Positions 9,961-19,906 of a DNA stretch of 64,000 bases are shown here, in pieces (position 1 is the stretch's first letter; every line of letters begins with the position of its first letter). Source of the stretch: Prorocentrum cordatum (taxonomy: Eukaryota; Sar; Dinophyceae; Prorocentrales; Prorocentraceae). Under the pieces are notes generated by a model that was given only the letters and a program-made list of their open reading frames with translations, did not search any database and had not been told where the DNA came from. The stretch covers positions 27,501 through 91,500 of the forward strand of contig CAUYUJ010019349.1 in NCBI GenBank assembly GCA_963575745.1, written 5' to 3'. The position numbers and the translations under genes are program-made.

Positions 9961-10765
9961 AGCTCACTCCCATCCGCCATCCCAACACATAAGTAAGACC
10001 CGTGCCTGAGCATTTTCAGCGGTCGCCTTTGGATGGACAGCTACTGGGAACCAAAGCCGACCCCAGATGCGCGACGCTTGGGCGAGGTGCCCCACGCGTG
10101 CCAGGCGCGCCAGGGACCCCTGGGGCCCGAGCGTGCCAGGTACGCCTGGTGCGCCAGATGCGCCATGTGCTCCGCGTGCGCCAGGTGTGCCGCATACTCC
10201 AGCCGCATCAGGTCAGCCACGTTCGGGACACATGCAGAAATGTGTCAGGTGTGCTTGCGCACGTGACAGCACACATTGGGAAACATGTCGGCCCCCGCCA
10301 GCCTTTTCGAAAACCAATACCCATCATTGTGTCTGGTGGGCCTGCGCACAGCAGGCCTCGCGCCACGACCCCCGCGGTCCCTGTCAAAAGCCACTTGACA
10401 GTGATTGCGGGATGGCCGCGCATGATCCAGCTTTAGCCGCGAGATGCATTTTGTATTGTTTTGTGTTAGGGATAGTAGCCCTGCGCACAGCAAGTAATAT
10501 GCTGACACCCCCGCCGATCTCGCGGGCCTCACGAAGATGACCCAAGACTTTGCCCCAAAGTGTAGTTTGTATCGTCTGTTTGACAAGGATGGTGGGGGGG
10601 GGCCGCATCGGGTTGGCCGCGCATGCTCGGAATGTGGCAGAGTGCGTTTTGTATTGTTTTTGTTTGACAGGGATGGTGGGGGTAGTGAGCATGGTGTCCT
10701 CATGGTTCCTGGTTGGCTGCCTGTCGCCTGGGGGATGGGGTGTATATGAATAGGGAACAGTGATA
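9961..10765 (+). repeat. 848-bp tandem duplication, right copy
   Basis: Second copy of the unit at 9113-9960, starting AGCTCACTCCCATCCGCC. It ends near GAATAGGGAACAGTGATAAA, matching AATAAGGAACAGTGGTCAAG in the left copy. Small indels distinguish the copies. Confidence 0.9.
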
Positions 10766-11269
10766 AACCCGTCCCCGGAGGGGAAGAAAAGGGGTTGGAA
10801 GAGGAAACGCCCTAAACCACCCACGCCCGAAAGTGGGATTTGTCAGGGATGACGGGGGGAGCGATACCGGATGGGCTGGGATGGCATGGGTTCAGATAGA
10901 ATTTCAACGATGGGGTAGCGTCGCATGTAAGTTGTATTATGTCCACCAGGGGGAATGGTTAGGCCTGAGCTCGGGAGGGGAGGTATATTTTTGGGGGAGA
11001 AGAGAACCTACGTGGTAGAGGGCATAAGCTATGTCGTCCAAGCAGTGTGGTGTGAGCTGGACGTGCAACCTATGCGGCGAAAGCTGCGTGGCGCAAGACA
11101 TTCAGTACAAGATGTGCGGCGCTGGCCACAGTCAGCGCAGTGCAAACACACCGACCACTTCGGGCGCAGGAGGGGCTCTGCTGGTCTCCAGGCCGTGCCT
11201 TCGATCTCTTGGTCGGGGGGCTTCCCTTCGTGGCCGAGGCCGTCCGTGCAGCCCCGCGCTCCTCCTTGG
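10766..11269. other. Unassigned stretch
   Basis: About 500 bp with another TTTGTCAGGGATGACGGGGG fragment near 10837, related to the duplicated unit on its left. No gene recognised. Confidence 0.4.
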
Positions 11270-11391
11270 CATCGCTCGGACGTGTGCATTTCTCCTTCGG
11301 CGAGGACCATCGAGGCGCATCCTTGAGCATTTGGCGAAGAAGCCACGCACGGGACCGAACAAAAACACGGGGAATGGACGTCCGAGCGATG
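11270..11391. mobile_element. 121-bp TIR element, copy 2
   Basis: Ends are CATCGCTCGGACGTG and GGACGTCCGAGCGATG, a perfect 13-bp inverted pair. The interior matches copies at 5353, 46390 and 58443. It sits inside the 247-bp tandem duplication with copy 3. Confidence 0.9.
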
Positions 11392-11516
11392 GCCAGTCCT
11401 CCGCGGCAGCGCGGCGATTGCACGCGGTGCAGGCTCGGCGCACGGAGCGCCCACGAGGCGGCGCCGGAGGCAGCGCGGCGCAGCCTCGGCGCGCCCACCC
11501 AGCGCACGGGGCTTGG

Positions 11517-11641
11517 CATCGCTCGGACGTGTGCATTGTTCTTTCGGCGAGGGCCATCGAGGCGCATCCTTGAGCATGTGGCGGAAACGCCACGCACGGG
11601 ACCAAACAAAAAAAAAACAGGGAATGGACGGCCGAGCGATG
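11517..11641. mobile_element. 121-bp TIR element, copy 3
   Basis: Same family, 125 bp long because of a longer A run. Ends are CATCGCTCGGACGTG and GGACGGCCGAGCGATG. Confidence 0.9.
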
Positions 11642-11748
11642 GCCAGCCCTTACACGGCAGCGCGGCGACCGCGCGCGGTGCAGGCTCGGCGCACGGAGCG
11701 CCCCCGAGGCGGCGCCCACGAGGCAGCGCGGCGCAGCCTCGGCGGGCC

Positions 11749-12093
11749 AGTACATGGACATTGTATTCGAACCCTGTGGCCCTCCTCCTCCTCCTCCTCC
11801 TCCTCCTCCTCCTCCTCCTCCTCCTCCTCCTCCTCCTCCTCCTCCTCCTCCTCCTCCTCCTCCTCCTCCTCCCGTACATGGACATGATATTCGAACCCTG
11901 TGGCCCAAGATGCCCCCCCGAACCCCCGAAATTAATGTTGATGGCGTGGCGACGGGGGGGGCGTGAGTGGACAGAAATGTTCGAACCCCAAAGCACCGCG
12001 TTTACTGAGATCAACATTGATGTCGGGGGCGCGGGGGTGATTTAGAATCTCCCTCGAATGTGTAAGGGTTCGAATAGATTGTCCATGTACGGG
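11749..12093. repeat. Inverted repeat enclosing a CTC microsatellite
   Basis: AGTACATGGACATTGTATTC (11749) recurs directly at about 11873 and in inverted form at about 12068-12092 (GGGTTCGAATAGATTGTCCA). A pure CTC tract (11782-11873) separates the first two. The outer arms of about 25 bp make a 345-bp candidate element. AATTAATGTTGATG and GATCAACATTGATG inside form a second imperfect inverted pair. Confidence 0.65.
11782..11873 (+). repeat. CTC microsatellite
   Basis: About 92 bp of uninterrupted CTC units between two direct copies of a TACATGGACAT / TTCGAACCCTGTGGCC segment. Confidence 0.95.
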
Positions 12094-12540
12094 CCCACCC
12101 AGCACACGGGGTGACCACGAGCACCCACGGGGCGGCGCGTGTCGGGAACGCGGGAAATTCTGGGCGGGCCCGTCCAACGCTCGAAGCATCGCAGGGTAGG
12201 GCGCAGGAGTGCAAGCACGGCATGGAGGAGCGGTAATGACACAGGTGCCACCGACTGTGTTGCAACTGGTCTATACCCCACGTGAGGGTTGGGCATTTGG
12301 GCATGACATCATCACGGACGAGCTCACAGTCGGAGAAGGTGAGCTGATGATCCGCACAGAAAGTGCGCGGGGAGGAAGGAGGAGAGTCGTGGAGTAGAAG
12401 GAGGGAGGAGGGAGGAGGAAGGATCTGTTCACCATCTCGCCCCTGTCTGCTAGCGCCCAGGTGGTCCGTCGCCCACCAACCGGGCGTTGAGAAACAATCC
12501 GATGTTGGGCACACACCCGCCCTTCTCTGCCAGCGGCGCC
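12094..12540. other. Unassigned stretch
   Basis: No gene or repeat recognised, apart from a GGA-rich passage at 12370-12422. Confidence 0.4.
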
Positions 12541-12558
12541 GGCATCCCCAGAGGAGAG

Positions 12559-12735
12559 ATGAGGAGGAGGAGGAGGAGGAGGAGGAGGAGGAGGAGGAGG
12601 AAGGAGGCGGATGTGAGGGAGGAGGAGGAGGAGGAGGACGAGGAGGAGGAGGAGGAGGAAGGAGGCGGATGTGAGGGAAGAGGAGGAGGAGGAGGAGGAG
12701 GAGGAGGAGGGGGAGAAGCAGGAGGAGGAGGGGGC
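12559..12735 (+). repeat. GGA triplet microsatellite
   Basis: GAG/GGA units interrupted by two copies of AAGGAGGCGGATGTGAGGGA (about 12600 and 12659), so the tract itself carries a 60-bp higher-order duplication. Confidence 0.9.
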
Positions 12736-12843
12736 AGGAACAGCGAGGGACCGACGGCGGGCCAGCCGCAGGTGCCGCCCTGCTCTTCCGCTGCAGCGCG
12801 CGGAGTGCCAACAGCCTGTTGCGCTCTCACGACACTGTTCACC

Positions 12844-12998
12844 ACCCACCAAACCACCCCAACCCAACCCGAAGGCTCAGATTTACCCTCGATTTCTACT
12901 GGGGGGGGTCCGGGAACATCGAAAAAACACATATGGAGCCCATACCCCCCCAACCCGAAATTCGGGTCTTCGGGTTGGGTTGGGGTGGTTTGGTAGGT
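12844..12998. mobile_element. 155-bp TIR element
   Basis: The left arm runs ACCCACCAAACCACCCCAAC then CCAACCCGAAG. The right arm is its reverse complement with one mismatch (CTTCGGGTTGGGTTGGGGTG then GTTTGGTAGGT), giving about 30-bp termini. The interior contains GGGGGGGGTCCGGGAACATC and the palindrome CCCGAAATTCGGG. Only one copy is seen in the window. It is MITE-like with no coding capacity. Confidence 0.8.
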
Positions 12999-13857
12999 AG
13001 TCAACTGTGGCTGCACCTGCTGAGGAGCAAACAGTGGCAAGAACGTAAACTGTGGGAGATCTGCGTGGATTTGTCGCCTCGTCGCGTGGGCTCCCCTGGC
13101 GGCGCCGCGGGCGCCGCCCCTGGCGCGCTCCGCGCGCCAGGGAGAGGACCCAGCGCCGATCCAGGAAGTCCGCGCGGCCCTCCAAAAAGACGATGGCCAT
13201 GCCATGTCTTGTCCCCCTGAACGAGGAGGGGGCGAAGAGGAGGAGGAGGAGGAAGGACGCGGGGCGCTGTCTCTCCAAAACGAGGACCCACCACCACAGG
13301 ATGGCTGGGGAGGGGAAACTGTTCCCCAAACAATGCTTGCACTTAGGTGATCGTTTTCGTATTCATTGTTTTGCCGATCGGCGCGGGCCCTCGCACCCCC
13401 CCCTCCCCCACCCCAAATGGAGTAGATCATGGCTGTTGTTGGCGCCATAGGACGCACTGTTGCAAACAGTCGCGTGAAGCGGTCGGGAGCCAGACCCCAC
13501 CTCCCACGCACCCCATTCCTCACGAGACCGTAACGTCGAATAAGAAAACGCTCACTGCTAGGAGGAGGGGGCGAGGAGGTCCAACGCCTCTGGCGTCTGC
13601 CATCAGAGCTCCCCGAGGCTGCCCTCTCCCATGTTGCGCCTGCCATGGCTTCACGTGGTGAGGAGGGAGGACCCGATATGAGGCCTAAAGAAACGCGGAT
13701 TTCCAGGAAACGATGTGGAAATGGACTGGGGGGCCTACCGAGCACGCGGGAGCGGCGCTCGGGCCGGCGGTGTGGCGCCCCGCTGCGGGGGCGGGGCGGC
13801 CGTCTCCCGGCTCTGCCCAAGGGAGAAGGAGATTTGCGAAGGGCAAGGGGGAGAAGG
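12999..13857. other. No gene recognised
   Basis: About 860 bp. Frames across it lack a recognised domain, and no repeat family was matched. Confidence 0.4.
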
Positions 13858-14058
13858 AGGTCTAGGCTTAAGTCGGGCCTGTCCCCCTACAGGGGGTTTT
13901 CGACGACAAATAAAAGATACCCCCCAAAATAGTCCAAAAATAGTCTGGGGACTATTTTTTGAGTATTTCTTTACCTGTTTGGGACATGTTTGGGGTATTT
14001 TTTATTGTTCGTCGAGAATCCCCCTGTAGGGGGACAGGCAGGACATAAGTCTAGGCCT
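13858..14058. mobile_element. 201-bp hairpin element with approximately 70-bp arms
   Basis: The left arm includes GCTTAAGTCGGGCCTGTCCC, CTACAGGGGGTTTTCGACGA and AAATAAAAGATACCCC. The right arm, reversed, includes CTTATGTCCTGCCTGTCCCC, TACAGGGGGATTCTCGACGA and AATAAAAAATACCCC. The centre holds AATAGTCTGGGGACTATT, itself a short palindrome. A diverged copy lies at 4511-4690. The AGG/CCT outer bases could be termini. Non-coding. Confidence 0.85.
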
Positions 14059-14598
14059 CCTGGATGGGGTCGGAGTAGATGCGCCTCATCCAGGACCTCA
14101 TCTAGGAGGCCTCCAGAAGCGGGAGGAGGAGACCGAAGGGCGAGGAATTGCGGAGGCGGGGAAAGAAGAGAGGAGGGGATGCGGAGGCTGAGGAAGAGGA
14201 ATGGCGATGGGGAAAGGGCCGTGGAGGCGTGGACGGTGGACGACGAGTTTGCTGCCCCCCCCCGCCTCAACCAGGACGCGGGTGACCCGCTGGGCGCTGG
14301 GGTCGCATGGGTCTGCTGCGGGCTGGCCAAACTCGGCCCTAGACGATCCCTGAGATCCAGGCGTTGCAATTGCTCCTCAAGCCAGTCCTTGGGAGGGGCT
14401 GAAGGTACCCCCAGCTTTCCGCTCAATTTTGGAGCCCCTGGGGCTTTCTGGGCCTCGTGAGGGGTCATTTGGAGACCGTGGGGGCCTCCTTGGAAATCCT
14501 GGGGGCACCTTGGGCCAGGGGCACTTCTAGCAACGACCGAATTCCAGTCGAGGGGCTCCAGTCGAGATGTGTTGCAATCTTGTTTTGTTCGCAACGTC
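14059..14598. other. No gene recognised
   Basis: Mixed sequence. 14440-14520 resembles the TCTTGG-type repeats on a small scale. No coding evidence. Confidence 0.35.
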
Positions 14599-14795
14599 GG
14601 ATCTCAGAGGTCGAAACGGGTACGGAAAGAATGCAGACAAAGACCAGCAACGGTTCCTATCCATTCTGAGCAGAATGCGTTGTGGGGTGGTTCCGCGTCG
14701 CGTTCCCGACAGTGGCCGCAGCTGGTGTTGGGCAACGTCTGCTGGCTGTTGGGTGTTACATTCCTTTTTTCGTACCCATTTCGGGCGTGCGAATC
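14599..14795. mobile_element. Hairpin element, 213-bp family, diverged copy
   Basis: The left arm (GGATCTCAGAGG, then AAACGGGTACGGAAAGAATG) pairs imperfectly with the right arm (TTTTTTCGTACCCATTTCGG, then GCGTGCGAATCC). The arms and the TGTTGGGCAACG / TGTTGGGTGTTACATTCC segments relate it to the copy at 24847-25059. Confidence 0.6.
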
Positions 14796-14850
14796 CACTC
14801 GGCTCGGGGGCAAGACGGGGGGGATTTCGTTAGCGGGCGGGGGGCGGCAT

Positions 14851-15046
14851 AAAATACAGAGGAAACCCATGCCAAGAAGCAGCTTGCTTGCCTCCAGGGT
14901 GCCCTGGGTTTCTTGGGTTTTGATGGTCTTGCTCGTTGAAAGCGTGACGTTCCCACACCAAGAATCAATAGACGTCCTGGGGTCTCAGGATTAAGTTTCT
15001 TGTGGAAGGTTTCTTGTAGTCGAGCTCCTACTGTAAGGTGTCCGCC
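14851..15046 (+). repeat. Dispersed repeat, uninterrupted copy
   Basis: Landmarks are CCATGCCAAGAAGC, CTTGCCTCCAGGGTGCC, GCGTGACGTTCCCACACCA, CGTCCTGGGGTCTC and TTTCTTGTGGAAGGTTTCTT. The first half matches 47650-47757 and the second half 48905-48990. Here the halves are contiguous, whereas at the other locus 1.15 kb separates them. Confidence 0.8.
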
Positions 15047-15180
15047 ATCGGGGACGGTCGTCGCAGGGCGGCCGGATGGTTTTGATGCTTTGACGTGCCA
15101 CCGGGGTACGGGCTCTAGGTCTTCCAGCCGCCCGAGGGCAGGCGTCCACGACGCAAGAAAGAAAAGTGTACATTGTCCTT

Positions 15181-15716
15181 CTCCTCCTCATCAGCATCAT
15201 CATTATCATCATCATGATCATCATCATCATCGTCATCATCATCATCAGCAGCATCATCAGCATCATCATCATCAGCATCATCATCATCATCATCATCCTC
15301 CTTCCTCCTTCCTCCTTCCTCCTTGCTCCTTGCTCCTTGCTCCTTCCTCATTCCGCCTCCCTCCTTCCTCCTTTCTCCTCCTTCCTCCTTCCTCCGTCCT
15401 CCGTCCTCCTCCTCCTCCTCCTCCTGCTCCGCCTCCTCCTCCGCCTCCTCCTCCTCCTCCTCCCCCTCCTCCTCCTCCTCATCATCACCCTTGCTTCTTC
15501 CTCCGTCCTCCTTCCTCCTCCTTGCTCGTTGCTCCTTCCTCCTTCCTCCTCCTCCTCCTCCTCCTCCTCCTGCTCCGCCTCCTCCTCCTCCTCCTCCTCC
15601 TCCTCACCATCATCATCATCATCAGCATCATCATCATCAGCATCATCATCATCATCAGTATCATCATCCTCATCATCATCATCATCAGCAGCAGCAGCAT
15701 CAGCAGCAGCAGCATG

Positions 15717-15786
<70 letters not shown>

Positions 15787-15928
15787 GTATCAGTATCATT
15801 ATCATCATCCTTCCTCCTTGCTCCTTCCTCATTCCTCATTCCTCCTCCTCCTCCTCCTTCCTCGTTCCTCATTCCTCCTCCTCCTGCTCCGCGTCCTCCT
15901 TCTTCGCCTCCCCCTCCTCCTTCTCATT

Positions 15929-15980
<52 letters not shown>

Positions 15981-16210
15981 GCATCATCGTCAGCATCCTC
16001 TTCATCATCCTTCCTCCTTGCTCCTTCCTCATTCCGCCTTCCTCCTTCCTCCCTCCTCCTCCTTCCTCCTTCCTCCTATCTCCGTCCTTCTCCTTCTCCG
16101 CCTCCTCCTCCTCCTTCTCCTCCTCCTCTGCCTCCTCCTCCTCCCCCATTCCCCTCCTCCTCCTCCTCCCTCCTCCCTCCTCCTCCTCCTCCTCCTCCTC
16201 CTCCTCCTCA
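15181..16210 (+). repeat. Long compound CAT / CTC / CTT triplet tract
   Basis: About 1 kb of ATC/CAT units (notably 15193-15297, 15606-15800 and 15928-15990), interleaved with CTC and with CTTCCTCCTTGCTC-like units. Adjoining subblocks are internally duplicated. All long frames here are poly-His, poly-Ile, poly-Ser or poly-Asp artefacts. Confidence 0.95.
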
Positions 16211-16212
16211 TG

Positions 16213-16303
16213 CGGGGGGGGGGGGGGGAGAGAGAGAGAGAGAGAGAGAAAGAGAAAAAAAAAGGAAAAAGAGAGAGAGAGAGGGAAAGAGAGGAAATTA
16301 CCC
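16213..16303 (+). repeat. Poly-G run followed by GA repeat
   Basis: A run of about 14 G is followed by GA units, an A-rich break and more GA units. The purine-only strand is continuous for about 90 bp. Confidence 0.9.
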
Positions 16304-16506
16304 TGTGACGTACCCAACCCTTTCTATGCATATGGCGACTATATCCCGGATCACTCAATGCTGACTGGCATTCTGAAGGACCCGCAGTGCGCAAGAAGAG
16401 CACCCAGCAGAGATTCCAGAAGAGCGCAGCAAGAAGAGGAACGGCACATATACAAAAAGGAAACACAGGGACGTTGAAAGAAACGCGTATGACGCACCTC
16501 CGAATG

Positions 16507-19365
16507 AGCCACGTGGGACGTACCTCCGCTGGGCCTCCCAGGAGCCCACGAAAGTGGCGACAGTTGCGCCGATCGCAAGCCCCCCAGTGGGCGGCGAGCT
16601 ACCGAGGTGATCAGCGTGGGACCCACCTCCGCTGGGCCTCCCAGGTGCCCACGGAAGCGGCAACAGTTGCGAAGATCGCCGTCCCCCCAGGGCACCGCGA
16701 GGTCCCGAGGTGATTCGCGTGGGACTCATTCTCGCTGGGCCTCCCAGGAGCCCACGAAAGTGGCCACGGTGGCACAGATCGCAAGCCCCCCAGGGGGCAG
16801 CGAGGTCCCGAGGTGATCCGCGTGGGACCCACCTCCGCTGGGCCTCCCAGGAGCCCACGAAAGTGGCGACAGCTTGCGCAGATCGCAAGCCCCCCAGGGG
16901 GCGGCGAGGTCCCGAAGTGATCCGCGTTGGACCCACCTCCGACCCCCCTCGACGCTCTCGAGGCACCCACCTCCGCTGGGCCTCCCAGGAGCCCACGAAA
17001 GTGGCGACAGTTGCGCAGATCGCAAGCCCCCAGGGGGCGGCGAGGTCCGAGGTGATCCGCGTGGGACCCACCTCCGCTGGGCCTCCCAGGAGCCCACGAA
17101 AGTGGCGACAGTTGCGCAGATCGCAAGCCTCCCAGGGGGCGGCGAGGTCCGAGGTGATCCGCGTGGGACCCACCCCATGGGCCTCCCAGGGCCCACGAAA
17201 GTGGCGACAGCTGTGCAGACCGCAGCCCCCAGGCACCGCGAGGTCTCGAGGTGATCCGCGTGGAACCCACCTCCGCTGGGCCTCCCAGGAGCCCACGAAA
17301 GTGGCGACGGTTGCGCAGATCGCAGCCCGCAGGGCACCGCGAGGTCTCGAGGTGATCCGCGTGGGACCCACCTCCGCTGGGCCTCCCAGGAGCCCACGAA
17401 AGTGGCGACAGTTGCGCAGATCGCAGCCCCCAGGGCACCGCGAGGTCTCGAGGTGATCCGCGTGGGACCCACCTCCGCTGGGCCTCCCAGGAGCCCACGA
17501 AAGTGGCGACAGTTGCGCAGATCGCAGCCCCCAGGGGACGGCGAGGTCTCGAGGTGATCGCGTGGGGCCCACCTCCGCTGGGCCCCCCAGGAGCCCACGA
17601 AAGTGGCGACACTTGCGCAGATCGCAGCCCCCAGGGCACCGCGAGGTCTCGAGGTGATCCGCGTGGGACCCACCTCCGCTGGGCCTCCCAGGAGCCCACG
17701 AAAGTGGCGACAGTTGCGCAGATCGCAGCCCCCAGGGCACGGCGAGGTCTCGAGGTGATCCGCGTGGGACCCACCTCCGCTGGGCCTCCCAGGAGCCCAC
17801 GAACGTGGCGACAGCTGCGCAGATCGCAAGCCCCCAGGGGGCGGCGAGCTACCGAGGTGATCCGCGTGGGACCCACCTCCGCTGGGCCTCCCAGGAGCCA
17901 ACGAAAGTGGCGACGGTTGCGGCGATCGCAGCCCCCAGGGCGAGGTGGCCCGCGTGGGACCCACCTCCGTTGGGCCCCCCAGGAGCCCACGAAAGTGGCG
18001 ACGGTTGCGCAGATCGCAGCCCCCCAGGGGGCGGCGAGCTACCGAGGTGATCCGCGTGGGACCCACCTCCGCTGGGCCTCCCAGGAGCCCACGAAAGTGG
18101 CGACGGTTGCGAAGATCGCAAGCCCCCCAGGGGGCGGCGAGCTACCGAGGCGATCCGCGTGGGACACACCTCCGCTGGGCCTCCCAGGAGCCCACGAAAG
18201 TGGCGACAGCTGCGCAGATCGCAAGCCCCCCAGGGGGCGGCGAGGTCCCGAAGTGATCCGCGTTGGACCCACCTCCGATGGGCCTCCCAGGAGCCCACGA
18301 AAGTGGCGACACTTGCGCAGATCGCAGCCCCCAGGGCACCGCGAGGTCTCGAGGTGATCCGCGTGGGACCCACCTCCGCTGGGCCTCCCAGGAGCCCACG
18401 AAAGTGGCGACAGTTGCGCAGATCGCAAGCCTCCCAGGGGGCGGCGAGGTCCCGAGGTGATCCGCGTGGGACGTACCCCCGCTGGGCCTCCCAGGAGCCC
18501 ACGACAGAGGCGACAGTTGCGCAGATCGCAAGCCCCCCAGTGGGCGGCGAGCTACCGAGGTGATCAGCGTGGGACCCACCTCCGCTGGGCCTCCCAGGAG
18601 CCCACGAAAGTGGCGACAATTGCGCAGATCGCAAGCCCCCCAGTGGGCGGCGAGCTACCGAGGTGATCCGCGTGGGACCCACCTCCGCTGGGCCTCCCAG
18701 GAGCCCACGAAAGTGGCGACAATTGCGCAGATCGCAAGCCCCTCAGGGGGCTGCGAGCTACCGAGGTGGTCCGCGCGGGACCTACCTCCGCTTGGCCTCC
18801 CCCAGGAGCCCACGAAAGTGGCGACAGTTGCGCAGATCGCAAGCCCCCCAGGGGGCGGCGAGCTACCGAGGTGATCCGCGTGGGACCCACCTCCGCTGGG
18901 CCTCCCAGGAGCCCACGAAAGTGGCGACAGTTGCGCAGATCGCAAGCCCCCCAGCGGGCGGCGAGTTACCGAGGTGATCAACGTAGGACCCACCTCCGCT
19001 GGGCCTCCCAGGAGCCCACGAAAGTGGCGACACTTGCGCAGATCGCAAGCCCCCCAGGAGGCGGCGAGCTACCGAGGTGATCCGCGTGGGACCCACCTCC
19101 GCTGGGCCTCCCCCAGGAGCCCACGAAAGTGGCGACGGTTGCGCAGATCGCAAGCCCCCCAGCGGGCGGCGAGCTACCGAGGTGATCAACGTGGGACCCA
19201 CCTCCGTTGGGCCTCCCAGGAGCCCACGACAGTGGCGACAGTTGCGCAGATCGCAAGCCTCCCAGGGAGCGGCGAGCTACCGAGGTGATCCGCGTGGGAT
19301 CCACCTCCGCTGGGCCTCCCAGGAGCCCACGAAAGTGAGGACGGTTGCGCAGATCGCAAGCCCGA
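16507..19365 (+). repeat. Tandem array, about 28 copies of a 103-bp unit
   Basis: Each unit carries GTGATCCGCGTGGGACCCAC, CTCCGCTGGGCCTCCCAGGA, GCCCACGAAAGTGGCGAC, GTTGCGCAGATCGCA, and a CCCCCAGGGGGCGGCGAG or CCCCCAGGGCACCGCGAG variant. The AAGCCCCCCAGGGGGC part is palindromic. Unit starts such as 16607, 16710 and 16813 are 103 bp apart. Because 103 is 3n+1, any frame passes through all three phases and stays open for several units, giving spurious proteins of up to 480 residues. Variant classes (ggcggcgagct, ggcaccgcgag) cluster, suggesting local homogenisation. Confidence 0.95.
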
Positions 19366-19621
19366 GGGCACGAGAGAAGGGAAGAGGGGAACAAAGGAGA
19401 CAGGAGAGGAGGAGGGGATGAGGGGGGAGGAGGAGAAGGAGGACGGGGCGACCACACTGCTCTACTCAAAACGAGTACCCAACCATAGGAGGGTTGGGAA
19501 AAATAACGCAACGTGTGTATATATATATATATATGTATATATAGGTGCATGTACAGGTATGGAGAGATACGGAGGCTGCAAGACCAGTTCAATCGGCAGC
19601 GAGTAGAGCGAGCGCAATTCC
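19366..19621. other. Array flank with TA repeat
   Basis: Purine-rich sequence at 19370-19445 is followed by a GTGTATATATAT tract at about 19514-19543. Nothing coding recognised. Confidence 0.5.
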
Positions 19622-19906
19622 ATGTATGACGATTGTCTGCATGCAGAGCAATACTCTCCGCCGCGACGATCAACCTCAGAACGCATGTTCGATGGCAGCA
19701 ATATCGAGAGCGAATACATCCATTCGTTGACCACACAATGTTACGAGTACGTGTCCTATGAACCTTCTGTGCTGGAGACGCCATTCGGGACCACACGCGA
19801 TGCGGTGCAACTTCCCAGCATAGATTCAGCGTCGGAGCCTTGGCAGCGATTTCCAGGCGCGAACAATATCCGTCGGGATGCGTGCGCGCAGGTCTTGTTC
19901 AATCAG
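19622..19906 (+). CDS. Candidate protein-coding exon, function unknown
   Basis: An ATG at 19622 opens a 95-codon frame of balanced, non-repetitive composition, unlike the surrounding repeats (N-terminus MYDDCLHAEQYSPPRR, later SLTTQCYEYVSYEPSVLE). It runs into a good donor-like site, CAG then GTAATG at 19907, in phase 0. The frame stops 15 bases after that site, as expected if an intron begins there. A stop (TAG at 19604) lies upstream in frame, so the ATG could be a true start or lie in a later exon. No family was recognised and the downstream exon was not identified. Possible continuations lie within 20025-20330. A chance open frame is the alternative. Confidence 0.35.

Larger units (their letters stand above)
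11270..11760 (+). repeat. 247-bp tandem duplication carrying the TIR element
   Basis: Unit 1 (11270-11516) and unit 2 (11517-about 11760) each hold one 121-bp TIR element. A GC-rich tail follows with GGTGCAGGCTCGGCGCACGG and GGCAGCGCGGCGCAGCCTCG. The two tails differ by a few substitutions and a short internal rearrangement, so the second TIR element came by duplication, not by independent insertion. Confidence 0.85.

Noticed and set aside
16507-19365. CRISPR array or repeat protein in the 103-bp array
   Set aside because: Units are contiguous with no unique spacers, and the 3n+1 period shifts the frame at every unit.
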